Positions 13,442 through 23,772 are shown, counted from the stretch's first letter. The stretch: DNA of 64,000 nt from Actinoplanes missouriensis 431 (GCF_000284295.1 NC_017093.1:3410001-3474000), one strand, 5' to 3'. The notes: a model not told the origin generated them from the sequence alone. Numbers and translations: made by a program.

Positions 13442-15394
13442 TCACCACACCCGGATACGACTGCTTCCGGCCGCGAGTTCGGCAAGCGGCCCGGCCGGGT
13501 ACGCCCGGTCCTGCTCCTTGTGCGCGCCCGTCAGGTCGGTCGCGATGACGGCCGGCGTCCCGTCCCGCTCCTCGAACTCGGCGTCGGCGAACCGGACCCG
13601 CTCCAGGTCATGCCCGCCGACCGGGGTGATACCCGGCCCGCCGATGCCCTCCGGCAGGTCGGTCACCAGGTACACCTCGTCGCCCTCCTCGACGACCGAC
13701 ACCGCCCCGCCGGAAAGGGTCACCGCGTCCCGCTCACCGGCGTAGGCGCGGGCACCTCCGGCGTAGACGTTGTCCCGGGCGTAGACCGCCTGCTTCACGC
13801 CGAGGTAGCGCTGGTGGTCACCGGGCGGCTGCTCGTCGATGCGCCGCAGGTACTCCTCGAAGGACGCCGGGTAGGCGTCGTAACCGGCGGTCCCCGCGTG
13901 CGCCGGCTCCCCACCTTCGGGAACCGACCCGCCGTACGCCGCGCCCGGGTCCCCGCCGACGAACACGTTGCCGATCCACCGGTCGTCGCCGCCGACGATG
14001 AACGCGTAGCCGGCCACCTGCGTGCTGTGCGGCAGGTGGTACGGCGTGGCCCGGTCCATCACCGGCATCAGCCACAGCGTGCCGCCGATCAGGTTGTGCA
14101 CGAACGCCCCGCCCTGGCTCCACAGCTCCAAGGCGGCCGGCGAGGCGAGGACGTTGTGCTCCACCAGGTACGGCCCGTGGCTGACCTCGATGAACAGGTC
14201 CCGGTTGTTGTTGTAGTAGACGTTGCGCGACACCCGGGTGCCCTGCGTCTGCCAGTCCAGCCAGGTGCCCAGCGAGCAGTCGTGGATCCGGTTGTGCCGG
14301 ATCACCACGTCGATCGCGGCGTGCAGCTTGATCCCGCCGATCTCGTACCCGTAGAACTCGCGCTTCAGCGCGATGTTGTAGATGTGGTTGTCCTCGATGG
14401 TGGAGAAGACGCAGCCCAGGTGGCCGACGATGCCGTTCTGCCCGCAGTCGTGGACGGTGTTGCGGCGGATCACGTGCGAGCCGATGTGCTCACGGTCCCA
14501 GCCGATCTGCCGGGCCGCGAAGACCGACTCCAGCTGGTACTGGTAACCGGGCTTGTCGCCGCGCTCGGTGGCGTAGTTGTGGCCGGTCGACGCCTCCTTG
14601 CCGATCGAGATCGCCGAGCACTTCGCGTCGTGGATGTGGTTGTCCTCGATGATCCAGCCCTTGGCCCAGTTCGGGCCGATCAGCCCGGGCTGGTCGGCGG
14701 TGGGCGGCGTCCACGGGGTGGCTGCCTGGCAGAGTTCGAAGCCGCGCACGGTGATGTAGTCCAGGTGCGGCAGGAGCGGATAGAAGACCGACCGGCGTAC
14801 GTTGATCTCGGTGAGCTCGGTGTTCGGATCGGCGCCCTGGAAGTTCGCCCAAATCGTCGTCTCCGCGGGCCCCACCTCGGCGTACCAGACCAGCAGGGTC
14901 CGTTCCGGCTCCCGGATCCGGTCGGTGACGCCGGTCCAGTCGTCGACCACCTCGATCCGCTTCTCCGGCGCGACCACCTCGGCGCGCGAGCCGGCCTCGT
15001 AGAAGCTGACGCCGTTGAGGTAGACGTCACCCAGATGCTTGCCGTAGACGACCCAGTCCCCGGCGATCTCCTCGGCGAACGGGTTGAAGTCGCCGAAGAG
15101 CGTGTTGGGCACGGTCGCCCGCCACACGGTTCCCTCGTCCGGCTCCCAGGTGGTGATCCGCTCGGAGCCCTTGATGACGACGTGCTCGCCCTCGGCCGCC
15201 TGGTAGGTGATGCGCCGGGTGTCGCTCAGGCCGCCGCGCCGTGGCGTGACCCATTCCCGGTACTCGCCGGCGTGCACGACCACGGTGTCCCCGGGCCGGG
15301 CGAGCGCGGCGGCCCGGTTGATGGTCCGCAACGGACGCTGCGGAGATCCGTCGGCGTCGTCGTTGCCGGTGGTCGCCACATGCAGCGATGTCAT
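13442..15394 (-). CDS. Right-handed parallel beta-helix protein (putative carbohydrate-active)
   Basis: 650 aa starting at ATG 15394 with GAAAGG upstream; the frame extends further 5' but only as non-coding sequence. It begins with the DUF1565/pectin-lyase-like opening (HVATTGNDDADGSPQRPLRTI then AGEYREWVTPR). Many short beta-helix turns rich in Asn ladders follow (IIEDNHIHD, VIRRNTVHD, TIEDNHIYNI, VIRHNRIHD). No signal peptide is visible, so it appears cytoplasmic or non-classically exported. The family includes polysaccharide lyases and GH141-like glycosidases; the catalytic residues cannot be assigned by eye. It is the last gene of the sugar ABC operon, 14 bp after the second permease, so it likely processes the imported oligosaccharide. 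Confidence 0.75.
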   Translation of the reverse strand: MTSLHVATTGNDDADGSPQRPLRTINRAAALARPGDTVVVHAGEYREWVTPRRGGLSDTRRITYQAAEGEHVVIKGSERITTWEPDEGTVWRATVPNTLFGDFNPFAEEIAGDWVVYGKHLGDVYLNGVSFYEAGSRAEVVAPEKRIEVVDDWTGVTDRIREPERTLLVWYAEVGPAETTIWANFQGADPNTELTEINVRRSVFYPLLPHLDYITVRGFELCQAATPWTPPTADQPGLIGPNWAKGWIIEDNHIHDAKCSAISIGKEASTGHNYATERGDKPGYQYQLESVFAARQIGWDREHIGSHVIRRNTVHDCGQNGIVGHLGCVFSTIEDNHIYNIALKREFYGYEIGGIKLHAAIDVVIRHNRIHDCSLGTWLDWQTQGTRVSRNVYYNNNRDLFIEVSHGPYLVEHNVLASPAALELWSQGGAFVHNLIGGTLWLMPVMDRATPYHLPHSTQVAGYAFIVGGDDRWIGNVFVGGDPGAAYGGSVPEGGEPAHAGTAGYDAYPASFEEYLRRIDEQPPGDHQRYLGVKQAVYARDNVYAGGARAYAGERDAVTLSGGAVSVVEEGDEVYLVTDLPEGIGGPGITPVGGHDLERVRFADAEFEERDGTPAVIATDLTGAHKEQDRAYPAGPLAELAAGSSRIRVW

Positions 15395-15408
15395 CTCGTA
15401 TGGCCTTT

Positions 15409-16215
15409 CTATCCTTTGACGGCGCCGGTGAGGCCACCGACGATGCGACGCTCGAACAGGCTGAAGAACACCAGCGCCGGGATCATCGACAACGATGTGA
15501 ACGCGAGCACCTTCGCGGTGTCGACCGAATACTGCGACGCGAACGCCTGCACGCCCAGGGGCAGCGTGAATCCATCCTGGTCGTTGAGGATGAACAGCGG
15601 CAACAGGTAACTGTTCCAGCTGTTCACGAACGCGAGGATGCCGGTGGTGATCAGGCCCGGCACGCTCAGCGGCAGCACCATCCGCCAGAAGAAGCCGAGC
15701 CGGCTGCATCTGTCGATGGCGGCGGCCTCCTCGATCTCCCGGGGGATCGCGCGCAGGAACGGGACCAGGATGATGATCGTGGTGGGGAGCCCGAAGGCGA
15801 TCTGCGGCAGGATGACGCCGGGCAGCGTGTTCACCAGCCCGAGGTTCTTCACCAGGATGTACAGCGGCGTGATGGCGACCGTCGCCGGGAACATCAGGCC
15901 GGCGGCGAACAGGGCGTACAGGGCGCCTCGGCCTTTGAATCGGTAGCGGGCCAGGACGTAACTGGCCATCACGCCGAGCACGACGACGCCGATCGTGGTG
16001 GTGAGCGCGACGATCGTGGAGTTGCCGACCTGACGCCAGAAGACCTCGCCGGTCAGCACGTTGGTGTAGTTGGAGAACACCCAGGGGTCGGGGAGGCCGG
16101 CCGGGTCGGTGGTGATCTGCGAGTTGGTCCGGAAGCCGCCGACGACGATGTAGAAGACGGGCCCGAGCATGAGACCGATCAGCACCAGCGCGACGAAATA
16201 GCGGGAATGTCTCAT
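15409..16215 (-). CDS. Carbohydrate ABC transporter permease (MalG type)
   Basis: 268 aa with about six membrane spans. The EAA loop that contacts the ATPase reads EEAAAIDRCSRLGFFWRMVL, close to the CUT1 sugar permease consensus. The ATG overlaps the stop of the upstream permease by 4 nt (coordinates 16212-16215), so the two are translationally coupled and form the heterodimeric channel. No ATPase gene is present; in actinobacteria CUT1 importers are usually energised by a shared MsiK-type ATPase encoded elsewhere. Confidence 0.92.
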   Translation of the reverse strand: MRHSRYFVALVLIGLMLGPVFYIVVGGFRTNSQITTDPAGLPDPWVFSNYTNVLTGEVFWRQVGNSTIVALTTTIGVVVLGVMASYVLARYRFKGRGALYALFAAGLMFPATVAITPLYILVKNLGLVNTLPGVILPQIAFGLPTTIIILVPFLRAIPREIEEAAAIDRCSRLGFFWRMVLPLSVPGLITTGILAFVNSWNSYLLPLFILNDQDGFTLPLGVQAFASQYSVDTAKVLAFTSLSMIPALVFFSLFERRIVGGLTGAVKG

Positions 16216-17171
16216 GCCTGTCCTTCGCTGTCCCGGCGCAGCACGAACCGCTGGTACACGAGCGCGATGATCATGGAAATGGTGAAGAGCACGACCGCGA
16301 CGGCGTTGCCGTAGCCGTAGTTCGCCGCGTTACGGCCCTCGACGACCATGTACGTCGCCATCGTCGAGGTGCCGGCCGTCGACGCGACGTACTGCCCCCA
16401 GATGATGTAGACCAGGTCGAACAGCTGCAGCGCGCCGATGATCGACAGGAATGCCCAGATCCGGATGGTGGGTCCGAGCAGCGGCAGGGTGATCCGCCAC
16501 TGGGTCTGCCAGAACGTCGCGCCGTCGACCGCAGCCGCCTCGGAGAGCTCCTCCGGGATGTTCTGCATGCCGGCCAGGAACAGGATCACCGCGAACCCGA
16601 TGTACTTCCAGGTCAGGATCAGCATCAGGGTCCAGATGGCGAGGCTCGGGTTCGCCAGCCAGTCCTGCGCCAGCCCGTCGAGGCCGATCGACCGCAGCAC
16701 GTCGTTGACCGCGCCGTTGGTCTGCAGCAGCAGCGCCCACGCCGTCCCGACGATCACTTCGGAGATCACGTACGGGACGAAGATCAGCACCCGGATCAGC
16801 GACTGGCCGCGCATCTTCTGGTTGAGCAGCAGCGCCAGTCCGACCGCGATCGGGCCCTGCAGCACCAGCGACAGCACCACGACCTGGCCGTTGTGCCACA
16901 GCGCGTCGTGGAAGGTGGGGTCCTGCAGGATCGTGACGTAGTTGTCCAGCCCGACGAAGTCGGTCGGCGGCCCGTACCCCTTCCACCGGTAGAAGCCGTA
17001 GTACGCGGCCATCACCACCGGGAAGATCACGAAACTGGCGAACATCAGGATCGCCGGGCCGGAGAGCGCCAGGATCTCCAGGCGCTGCTTCCAGCCGATC
17101 CCGCGCCGGCGGGGCCGGACCGGAGGCGGCGTCCGCACGCCACCCCCGGCCCGCACCTCGGTGACCGTCAC
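16212..17171 (-). CDS. Carbohydrate ABC transporter permease (MalF type)
   Basis: 319 aa beginning with GTG 17171, 2 nt after the binding-protein stop. A proline/arginine-rich cytoplasmic head of ~30 residues precedes about six membrane spans. The EAA loop is EELSEAAAVDGATFWQTQWR. It pairs with the MalG-type permease that follows and with the lipoprotein that precedes it. Substrate is most likely an oligosaccharide of plant hemicellulose, judged from the neighbouring GH10 xylanase gene and the shared operator motif. Confidence 0.92.
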   Translation of the reverse strand: MTVTEVRAGGGVRTPPPVRPRRRGIGWKQRLEILALSGPAILMFASFVIFPVVMAAYYGFYRWKGYGPPTDFVGLDNYVTILQDPTFHDALWHNGQVVVLSLVLQGPIAVGLALLLNQKMRGQSLIRVLIFVPYVISEVIVGTAWALLLQTNGAVNDVLRSIGLDGLAQDWLANPSLAIWTLMLILTWKYIGFAVILFLAGMQNIPEELSEAAAVDGATFWQTQWRITLPLLGPTIRIWAFLSIIGALQLFDLVYIIWGQYVASTAGTSTMATYMVVEGRNAANYGYGNAVAVVLFTISMIIALVYQRFVLRRDSEGQA

Positions 17172-17173
17172 GG

Positions 17174-18463
17174 TCAGCCCTTCTTGGCCGCGTCGTTCAC
17201 GGCCTGGATGATCCCGGCGACGTCACCCTTGCCGGCCAGCATGTTCACCACGCCGACGTTGAGCGCGTTGCCGACGTTCTGCCCGTAGATCGTGTCCAGC
17301 CAGAGCGAGACGTACGGCGCCTTGTTGTAGGCGTCGAGGACCGCCTTGAGGTAGTCCTCGGTGACCGCGCCCTGCGCCTGCTTGTTCACCGGCAGCGCGT
17401 TGTACGCCTTGTAGTACGCCTCCTGCACGTCCTTGGTGAGCAGGTAGTTGAGGAAGTCGCTGCACTCCTTCGGCGCCTGCGCCGAACACGAGTACCCGTC
17501 CGTGCCACCCATGATCGCGGCCGGGTCGCCCTGCCCGCCGGGAACCGCGGGGAACGGGAAGAAGCCCAGGTCGGGCAGCGGCTTCTGGTCCTTGGTCAGC
17601 GAGGCGATGACGCCCGGGTCCCAGGCGCCCATCAGCTCCATGCTCGCCTTGTGGTTGGCGACCAGACCGGCCGAGCTGCCCGCGCCCTGCTGGGCGGAGG
17701 TGGTCAGGAAGCCGTCGTTGAACGGTTTCGTGGCGGCGAAGGCCCGCAGGTCCTCGCCGGCCTTGACCCAGCACGGGTCGCCGAAGTTCTTGTCCTTGGC
17801 GGCCGCGTCGAGGGAGGCCTGGTTGCACGAGCGCAGGGCGAAGAAGTAGTACCAGTGGGCGGCCGGCCACGCGTCCTTGGCACCGAGCGCGACGGGCGTG
17901 CCGTTGGCCTTGAGCTTGCTGACCGCCTGGTTGAGCTCGTCCATCGTGGCCGGCGGCGTGGTGACGCCTGCCTTCGCGAAGAGGTCCTTGCTGTACCAGA
18001 GACCCCCGGGCAGGATCGACACCGGTACGGCGTAGGACTTCCCGTCGATCTGACCCGTCCCGAGCGCCGCGTCGCCGACGGCCTGCTTGGTCTCCGCGGT
18101 GATGTCGTTCGTGATGTCCTTGAGCTGTCCCGCCTCGACCATCGCGGCCATCTTGCCGCCGCCGCGCTGCAGGAAGATGTCCGGCGCGGAGCCCGAGTTC
18201 AGCGCGGTCTGCAGCTTGCCGTCCAGGTCCTCGTTCTGCACCTGCTGAATCTTGATCTTCACCGTGGGGTGGGCGGTCTGGTAGTCGGCGACCGCCTTGT
18301 CCCAGAACGCCGCGCCCGGCCCGGTCGAGGCGTTGTGCCAGAGCTGCATCGTGACGTTGCCACCGGAATCGGAGCCGTCGTCGTCACCGCCCCCACAGGC
18401 GGCGAGGCCGGCGGTGCTCAGCGCGAGCACGGTCGCCGCGGCGAGGGTCCTCCTGGAAAACAT
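17174..18463 (-). CDS. Sugar-binding lipoprotein of ABC importer
   Basis: 429 aa. A basic, hydrophobic signal ends in the lipobox LAAC (Cys22), followed by a GGGDDDGSDSGG linker, so the mature protein is tethered to the outer face of the membrane. The rest is the bilobed CUT1 extracellular solute-binding fold (VTMQLWHNASTGPGAAFWDK at the start). GAGAGGTGGG lies before the ATG. First gene of the operon, preceded by CGAAA-C-TTTCG palindromes that would allow LacI-family repression relieved by sugar. Confidence 0.92.
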   Translation of the reverse strand: MFSRRTLAAATVLALSTAGLAACGGGDDDGSDSGGNVTMQLWHNASTGPGAAFWDKAVADYQTAHPTVKIKIQQVQNEDLDGKLQTALNSGSAPDIFLQRGGGKMAAMVEAGQLKDITNDITAETKQAVGDAALGTGQIDGKSYAVPVSILPGGLWYSKDLFAKAGVTTPPATMDELNQAVSKLKANGTPVALGAKDAWPAAHWYYFFALRSCNQASLDAAAKDKNFGDPCWVKAGEDLRAFAATKPFNDGFLTTSAQQGAGSSAGLVANHKASMELMGAWDPGVIASLTKDQKPLPDLGFFPFPAVPGGQGDPAAIMGGTDGYSCSAQAPKECSDFLNYLLTKDVQEAYYKAYNALPVNKQAQGAVTEDYLKAVLDAYNKAPYVSLWLDTIYGQNVGNALNVGVVNMLAGKGDVAGIIQAVNDAAKKG

Positions 18464-18484
18464 GTGGTGCCCACCTCTCGGTAG

Positions 18485-18510
18485 CGAAACTTTCGGAAGT
18501 GATTCGAAAG
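18485..18510. promoter_or_regulatory. LacI-type operator of the sugar ABC operon
   Basis: CGAAA-C-TTTCG (18485-18495) is a perfect palindrome; the CTTTCG half (18490-18495) is also repeated inverted as CGAAAG at 18505-18510. The site is 22 bp upstream of the binding-protein start. The same core occurs at 18626-18636 and, with one change, at 20337-20347. Similar CGAA..TTCG palindromes are known at xylan/xylose-utilisation genes of Streptomyces. Confidence 0.7.
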
Positions 18511-18625
18511 ATGTCGCTCAAGTTATGGAGAGGTGAGAACGCGTGTCAAGATGTAACGCGCCAGATCCTGCGGCGGACGGGTCCGGAGTCGCGGTGGGCG
18601 GAAATCGCAAGTTGGCGGCTGTGAT

Positions 18626-18636
18626 CGAAACTTTCG
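18626..18636. promoter_or_regulatory. Second copy of the CGAAACTTTCG palindrome
   Basis: An exact second copy of the 11-bp palindrome, extended by the same 3' G, lies 141 bp from the first, between the GH10 terminator and the ABC operon. It could be an auxiliary operator for DNA looping. Confidence 0.6.
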
Positions 18637-18666
18637 GAGATGGATGGCGGACGGAGGGCAGGGTGA

Positions 18667-18699
18667 AGCGGTGCGGCCGCATCGCGCGACCGCACCGCT
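18667..18699 (-). terminator. Hairpin after the xylanase gene
   Basis: AGCGGTGCGG (18667-18676) pairs exactly with CCGCACCGCT (18690-18699) across a 13-nt loop, 13 bp beyond the GH10 stop codon. Confidence 0.6.
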
Positions 18700-18712
18700 G
18701 GAGCGGGGAAGG

Positions 18713-20448
<1,736 letters not shown>

Positions 20449-20486
20449 CTTGACCTTGTCACTGTGTCAAGCCGTTCACTGGGGCC
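20449..20486 (+). promoter_or_regulatory. MerR-type promoter with 19-bp spacer, leaderless start
   Basis: The inverted repeat CTTGAC-N11-GTCAAG (20449-20471) begins on a -35 hexamer TTGACC (20450-20455). The hexamer TTCACT (20475-20480) lies 19 bp further, the overlong spacing typical of MerR-activated promoters. Transcription starting about 7 nt after the -10 would begin at the A of the ATG (20487), so the message would be leaderless; no ribosome site is present. The MerR gene of the operon is the obvious regulator. Confidence 0.65.
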
Positions 20487-21209
20487 ATGACCACGATGCT
20501 GGAGAGCCCGAACTCGTCGGCCCGGCTGCAGGCTGCCCTCGCTGCCGGGACGTCCGCCGACCCGCAGCTGATCGACAAGCTGGTCGAACGCTGCGGGGCC
20601 GAGCCGGACTTCTTCGTCCGCGACATGCTGACCTGGGCGCTCACCCGCTACCCGTCGTCGCTCACGGTGCCCCGCCTGATCACGTCCCTCACCTCGCCGA
20701 ACCCGCGGGCCCGCAGCCAGGCGCTGCACACGCTTTCCAAGATCGGCGACCGGGGGGCGTGGCCGGCGATCACCACGGCGCTGCTGACCGATTCTGACGA
20801 CGAGGTGGCGCGCACCGCGTGGCGTACCGCCGTCGTGCTCGTGCCCGCCGGCGCCGAGCCCGAGCTCGCGGCGGTTCTCGCCACCCAGCTGGGCCGGGGC
20901 GGCCGCGAGACGCAGCTCAGCCTGAGCCGGGCGATGATCGCGCTCGGTGACGTGATCCAGCCGCTGCTGGAGACCGCCACGATCAACCCCGCCGATCGGG
21001 TACGGGAACACGCGCTCGCCACCCGGCACCTGGCGCTCGATCCGGAGGCGGGCTTCGCGTTCGCGGTCGAGGAGGCGAAACGTATCGTGGCCCTGGGCCC
21101 GGCCGCTGCTTCCGGCGCGGCCTCGCCGGGATCCTCTGATCCGGCCTTGCCGGAGACTTCCGGGGCGGCGTCGCCGGCGGCTGCCGATCCGGCCGAGCAG
21201 GGGGTGTAG
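20487..21209 (+). CDS. HEAT-repeat protein paired with MerR regulator
   Basis: 240 aa. About five HEAT/PBS-lyase-like helical repeats occupy residues 10-200 (LTSPNPRARSQALHTLSKIGD, LTDSDDEVARTAWRTAVVL). An Ala/Ser/Pro-rich tail follows. HEAT arrays are protein-binding scaffolds, and no enzyme motif is seen. It is the first gene of a two-gene operon with a MerR regulator that itself carries HEAT-like repeats, 7 bp downstream, suggesting the two proteins interact. Confidence 0.82.
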   Translation: MTTMLESPNSSARLQAALAAGTSADPQLIDKLVERCGAEPDFFVRDMLTWALTRYPSSLTVPRLITSLTSPNPRARSQALHTLSKIGDRGAWPAITTALLTDSDDEVARTAWRTAVVLVPAGAEPELAAVLATQLGRGGRETQLSLSRAMIALGDVIQPLLETATINPADRVREHALATRHLALDPEAGFAFAVEEAKRIVALGPAAASGAASPGSSDPALPETSGAASPAAADPAEQGV

Positions 21210-21216
21210 GGCAACT

Positions 21217-22290
21217 GTGTTGATCGGGGACGTGGCGCGGCGGTCCGGGGTGAGCGCTCGCATGCTGCGGCACTACGAGTCGCTCGGCCTGCTCCGGCCG
21301 ACGGGTCGCAGCGCCGGCGGCTACCGGGAATACTCCGGCGACGACATCCGGCGGATCTCGCACATCGAGATGCTGCGCTCGCTGGGGCTGTCGCTGCGCG
21401 AGGTCGGCCGCGCCCTGGACGACCCCGAGTTCACACCGTCCGCCCTGGTCGCCGACCTGATCCGGCAGACCCGGGAACGCATCGCCGCCGAGACCGAGCT
21501 GCTCACCCGGTTACGCCGGATCGACACCGCCGAACCCGCCGGCTGGGACGACGTGCTGCGGGTCGTCGCGCTGCTGCAGGCCCTGGGCTCGGACAGCGCC
21601 GGCCGGCGGCAGCGGGCGGCCCTGGCCCCGGCGCAGTTCCCGTCGCTGTTCCCGGCCGAGCGGATGCCGGTGGAGGCGCTGGTCGAGGCGGCGCTCAGCG
21701 AGACCGACCCGAACGCGGCCGGGGCGCTGCGGTGGGCACTCGCACGATCCGGCGAGGAGGGGCTGGGGCCGCTGGCCGAGGCCCTGGACGCGCCGTCGGA
21801 GGAGGTGCGCAGGCGGGCGGTGGAGACCATCGCCGAAATCCCGGGGGAGGCGGCGACCGCGATCCTCCTGGACTACCTGACCGAAACCGATTTTGATACG
21901 GACGTCTCTGCTGGCGCCTTCTCGCGGGCCGGCGCTGACGACGATCTCGCGGTTCGGCGGCGGGTGGCGCTCGTTCTCGGAGCGCGGGGCGTGGCCGAAG
22001 CCGTGCCGACGCTGATCGGCATGATCGTCGACCAGGCCAACGACGTGGACGCGGCCGATGCGCTCAGCGCGCTCGCGGCCGACCCGGCCCTGACCGACCG
22101 GATCGCCACCGGCCTGGTCGACCGCCTGCACGCCGACGACGTCGACGCGGCCGCCCGTGGCCGGCTCACACAGGCGCTCGCCGACATTCCGGGCGAGACC
22201 ACCACCCGAGCCCTGACCAGCCTGGCCGGGGACGAGGACCGCGCGGTCGCGCTGACCGCCACCTACCTCCTGAAACGCCGCGCCGGCTGA
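21217..22290 (+). CDS. MerR-family regulator with C-terminal HEAT repeats
   Basis: 357 aa from GTG 21217. The N-terminal winged helix is a clear MerR domain (LIGDVARRSGVSARMLRHYE then GYREYSGDDIRRISHIEMLR) with the dimerisation helix at ~75-110. Instead of a small effector domain, residues ~120-355 are helical repeats of the HEAT/PBS type (LDAPSEEVRRRAVETIAEIPG; LADIPGETTTRALTSLAGDED). No metal-binding cysteines are visible, so a metal sensor is unlikely. It probably activates its own operon through the 19-bp-spacer promoter at 20449. Length is well above the ~120-270 aa usual for the family because of the repeats. Confidence 0.9.
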   Translation: MLIGDVARRSGVSARMLRHYESLGLLRPTGRSAGGYREYSGDDIRRISHIEMLRSLGLSLREVGRALDDPEFTPSALVADLIRQTRERIAAETELLTRLRRIDTAEPAGWDDVLRVVALLQALGSDSAGRRQRAALAPAQFPSLFPAERMPVEALVEAALSETDPNAAGALRWALARSGEEGLGPLAEALDAPSEEVRRRAVETIAEIPGEAATAILLDYLTETDFDTDVSAGAFSRAGADDDLAVRRRVALVLGARGVAEAVPTLIGMIVDQANDVDAADALSALAADPALTDRIATGLVDRLHADDVDAAARGRLTQALADIPGETTTRALTSLAGDEDRAVALTATYLLKRRAG

Positions 22291-22346
22291 CGACGGCCGG
22301 ACCGCCTCCCGGCTCACGCCGGGGACCGCCGCGCCGGCTGACGACG
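22276..22346 (+). repeat. 20-bp exact direct repeat at the MerR 3' end
   Basis: The 20-mer starting CGCCGCGCCGGCTGACG occurs at 22276-22295, where it includes the MerR stop codon, and again at 22327-22346 in the gap before the convergent YCII pseudogene. It probably reflects a small local duplication. Confidence 0.8.
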
Positions 22347-22372
22347 CACGCCGGGATGCCCGGGTGCGGGCT

Positions 22373-22767
22373 TCAGCGGCGCCCGCCGAACGTACACGGG
22401 TGCACTTCGATCAGCGGTTTCGCGTGGGCGAGCACCAGATATCGCCCGCCGAGCTCGTCCCGGCTGCCCGGGAAGTCCCACATCGTTCGCCCGAGCAGGT
22501 CGACGAACCGCCGGATCACCACGGAACGGTAGATTCCGGCGAGATAGTTCGGTTCCCGTACCCGAAGGTGGTGACGGTTGTGGGGTCTGGCAGGTCGACG
22601 ATGTGCAGGCTGCCGGTGGCGGTCTCGCCGTCGTCGGTGAGGGTCGGGCCGCGCGCGATCATCTGATCGGCGAACCGGTCCATGAACGCCCAATGCTCCT
22701 CCACGAGCCGGTCACGCAGCTCCGCGGAACCGTCACGATCACGGCAGTAGAAGAAGTAATCGCCCAT
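22373..22767 (-). pseudogene. YCII-family protein, interrupted by a -1 frameshift
   Basis: Reading from ATG 22767, MGDYFFYCRDRDG to TVTTFGY is a normal actinobacterial YCII-domain opening (HWAFMDRFADQMIARGPTLT is characteristic). At about 22557-22561 the frame shifts: the family continuation REPNYLAGIYRSVVIRR then LGRTMWDFPG is in another frame and runs to the TGA at 22373. Staying in the first frame gives an unrelated short tail. One missing base in the run that reads GGGTACGGG on the coding strand explains it. No slippery heptamer is present, so a disabled gene or a sequencing error is more likely than programmed frameshifting. YCII proteins are small ferredoxin-like-fold proteins of mostly unknown role. 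Confidence 0.8.
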
Positions 22768-22830
22768 CCGACGAGGATGGCATCCGATCCGCGCAGGAGC
22801 CGTCCCCGGGCGGGTCTCTAGGCTGGGGGA

Positions 22831-23682
22831 ATGAAGGTTCTGTCCATCCAGTCGGCGGTCGCGCACGGCCACGTCGGCAACTCCGCGGCCGTGTTCCCCC
22901 TGCAGCGCATCGGCGTCGAGGTCGTCCCGGTCCTCACGGTGAATTTCTCCAACCACACGGGCTACGGCGCCTGGCGGGGTCCGCTGATCCCACCGGCGGA
23001 TGTGGCCGAGGTGCTCCTCGGTGTCGAGGAGCGGGGAGTGTTCCCGCAGATCGACGCGGTGCTCTCCGGTTACCAGGGCGGCGCCGGCATCGCCGACGTC
23101 ATCATCGACGCGGTCGGCCGGGTCAAAGCGGCAAACCCCGCAGCGGTGTACGCCTGTGACCCCGTCATGGGTAACGCCAAGTCGGGCTGTTTCGTCGCCC
23201 CGGAGATCCCCGTGCTGCTCCGCGACCGCGTCGTCCCGGTCGCCGACATCATCACCCCGAACCAGTTCGAACTCGGCTTCCTGACCGGCACCGAGCCGGC
23301 GAGCATCGAGTCGACCCTGGCCTCGGCCGACCTGGCCCGCGCCATGGGTCCGTCGACGGTGCTGGTCACGAGCGTGGAGCGCCCGGACCGCGAGGAGGGC
23401 ACGATGGAGATGCTGGTTGTCGACGACGCCGGCGCCTGGATCGTCACCACCCCGCACCTGCCGTTCAAGGCGAACGGCTCGGGCGACGTCACGGCGGCGC
23501 TGTTCACCGCCCACTACGTCACGACGAAGAACGCCGCGCTGTCCCTGGAACGCACGGCGTCCAGCGTCTTCGACCTGATCGAGACGACGTACCGTTCCGG
23601 CGAGCGGGAGCTGCAGCTGGTCCAGGCGCAGCAGTTCTACGCTGAGCCGCGCATGCAGTTCAGCGCGAAGCAGGTGCGCTGA
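22831..23682 (+). CDS. pdxY: Pyridoxal kinase PdxY
   Basis: 283 aa, the usual length. ATP-dependent phosphorylation of pyridoxal in the vitamin B6 salvage pathway, in the cytoplasm. Ribokinase-fold features are in place: the start MKVLSIQSAVAHGHVGNSAAV, substrate-side NFSNHTGYG, YACDPVMGN, the ITPNQFELGFLTG segment, and the ATP/anion-hole motif KANGSGDVTAALF with the catalytic Asp near the C-terminus. GGGGGA lies immediately before the ATG. It stands alone on the plus strand between minus-strand YCII genes and ends at a strong hairpin. Confidence 0.93.
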   Translation: MKVLSIQSAVAHGHVGNSAAVFPLQRIGVEVVPVLTVNFSNHTGYGAWRGPLIPPADVAEVLLGVEERGVFPQIDAVLSGYQGGAGIADVIIDAVGRVKAANPAAVYACDPVMGNAKSGCFVAPEIPVLLRDRVVPVADIITPNQFELGFLTGTEPASIESTLASADLARAMGPSTVLVTSVERPDREEGTMEMLVVDDAGAWIVTTPHLPFKANGSGDVTAALFTAHYVTTKNAALSLERTASSVFDLIETTYRSGERELQLVQAQQFYAEPRMQFSAKQVR

Positions 23683-23702
23683 CCCCAGCCCGCCGGCCGC
23701 AC

Positions 23703-23730
23703 CCGGCCCGCGCTTCGGGGCGCGGGCCGG
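23703..23730. terminator. Hairpin terminator after pdxY
   Basis: CCGGCCCGCGC (23703-23713) and GCGCGGGCCGG (23720-23730) form a perfect 11-bp stem with a 6-nt loop, 20 bp past the pdxY stop and facing the convergent YCII gene. Confidence 0.7.
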
Positions 23731-23772
23731 ATGCTTTGCGGGGGTGGCGGCTTCCCGGGCGAGGCCGGCGCT

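Noticed and set aside
13520..15610. Long plus-strand open frame opposite the beta-helix gene
   Set aside because: Arg/Val/Asp-rich shadow translation caused by high GC; the minus-strand frame has a clear protein family, start and operon context.
22550..22570. Programmed -1 frameshift in the YCII gene
   Set aside because: No slippery heptamer and no downstream hairpin that would justify recoding; simple mutation or sequencing error is enough.
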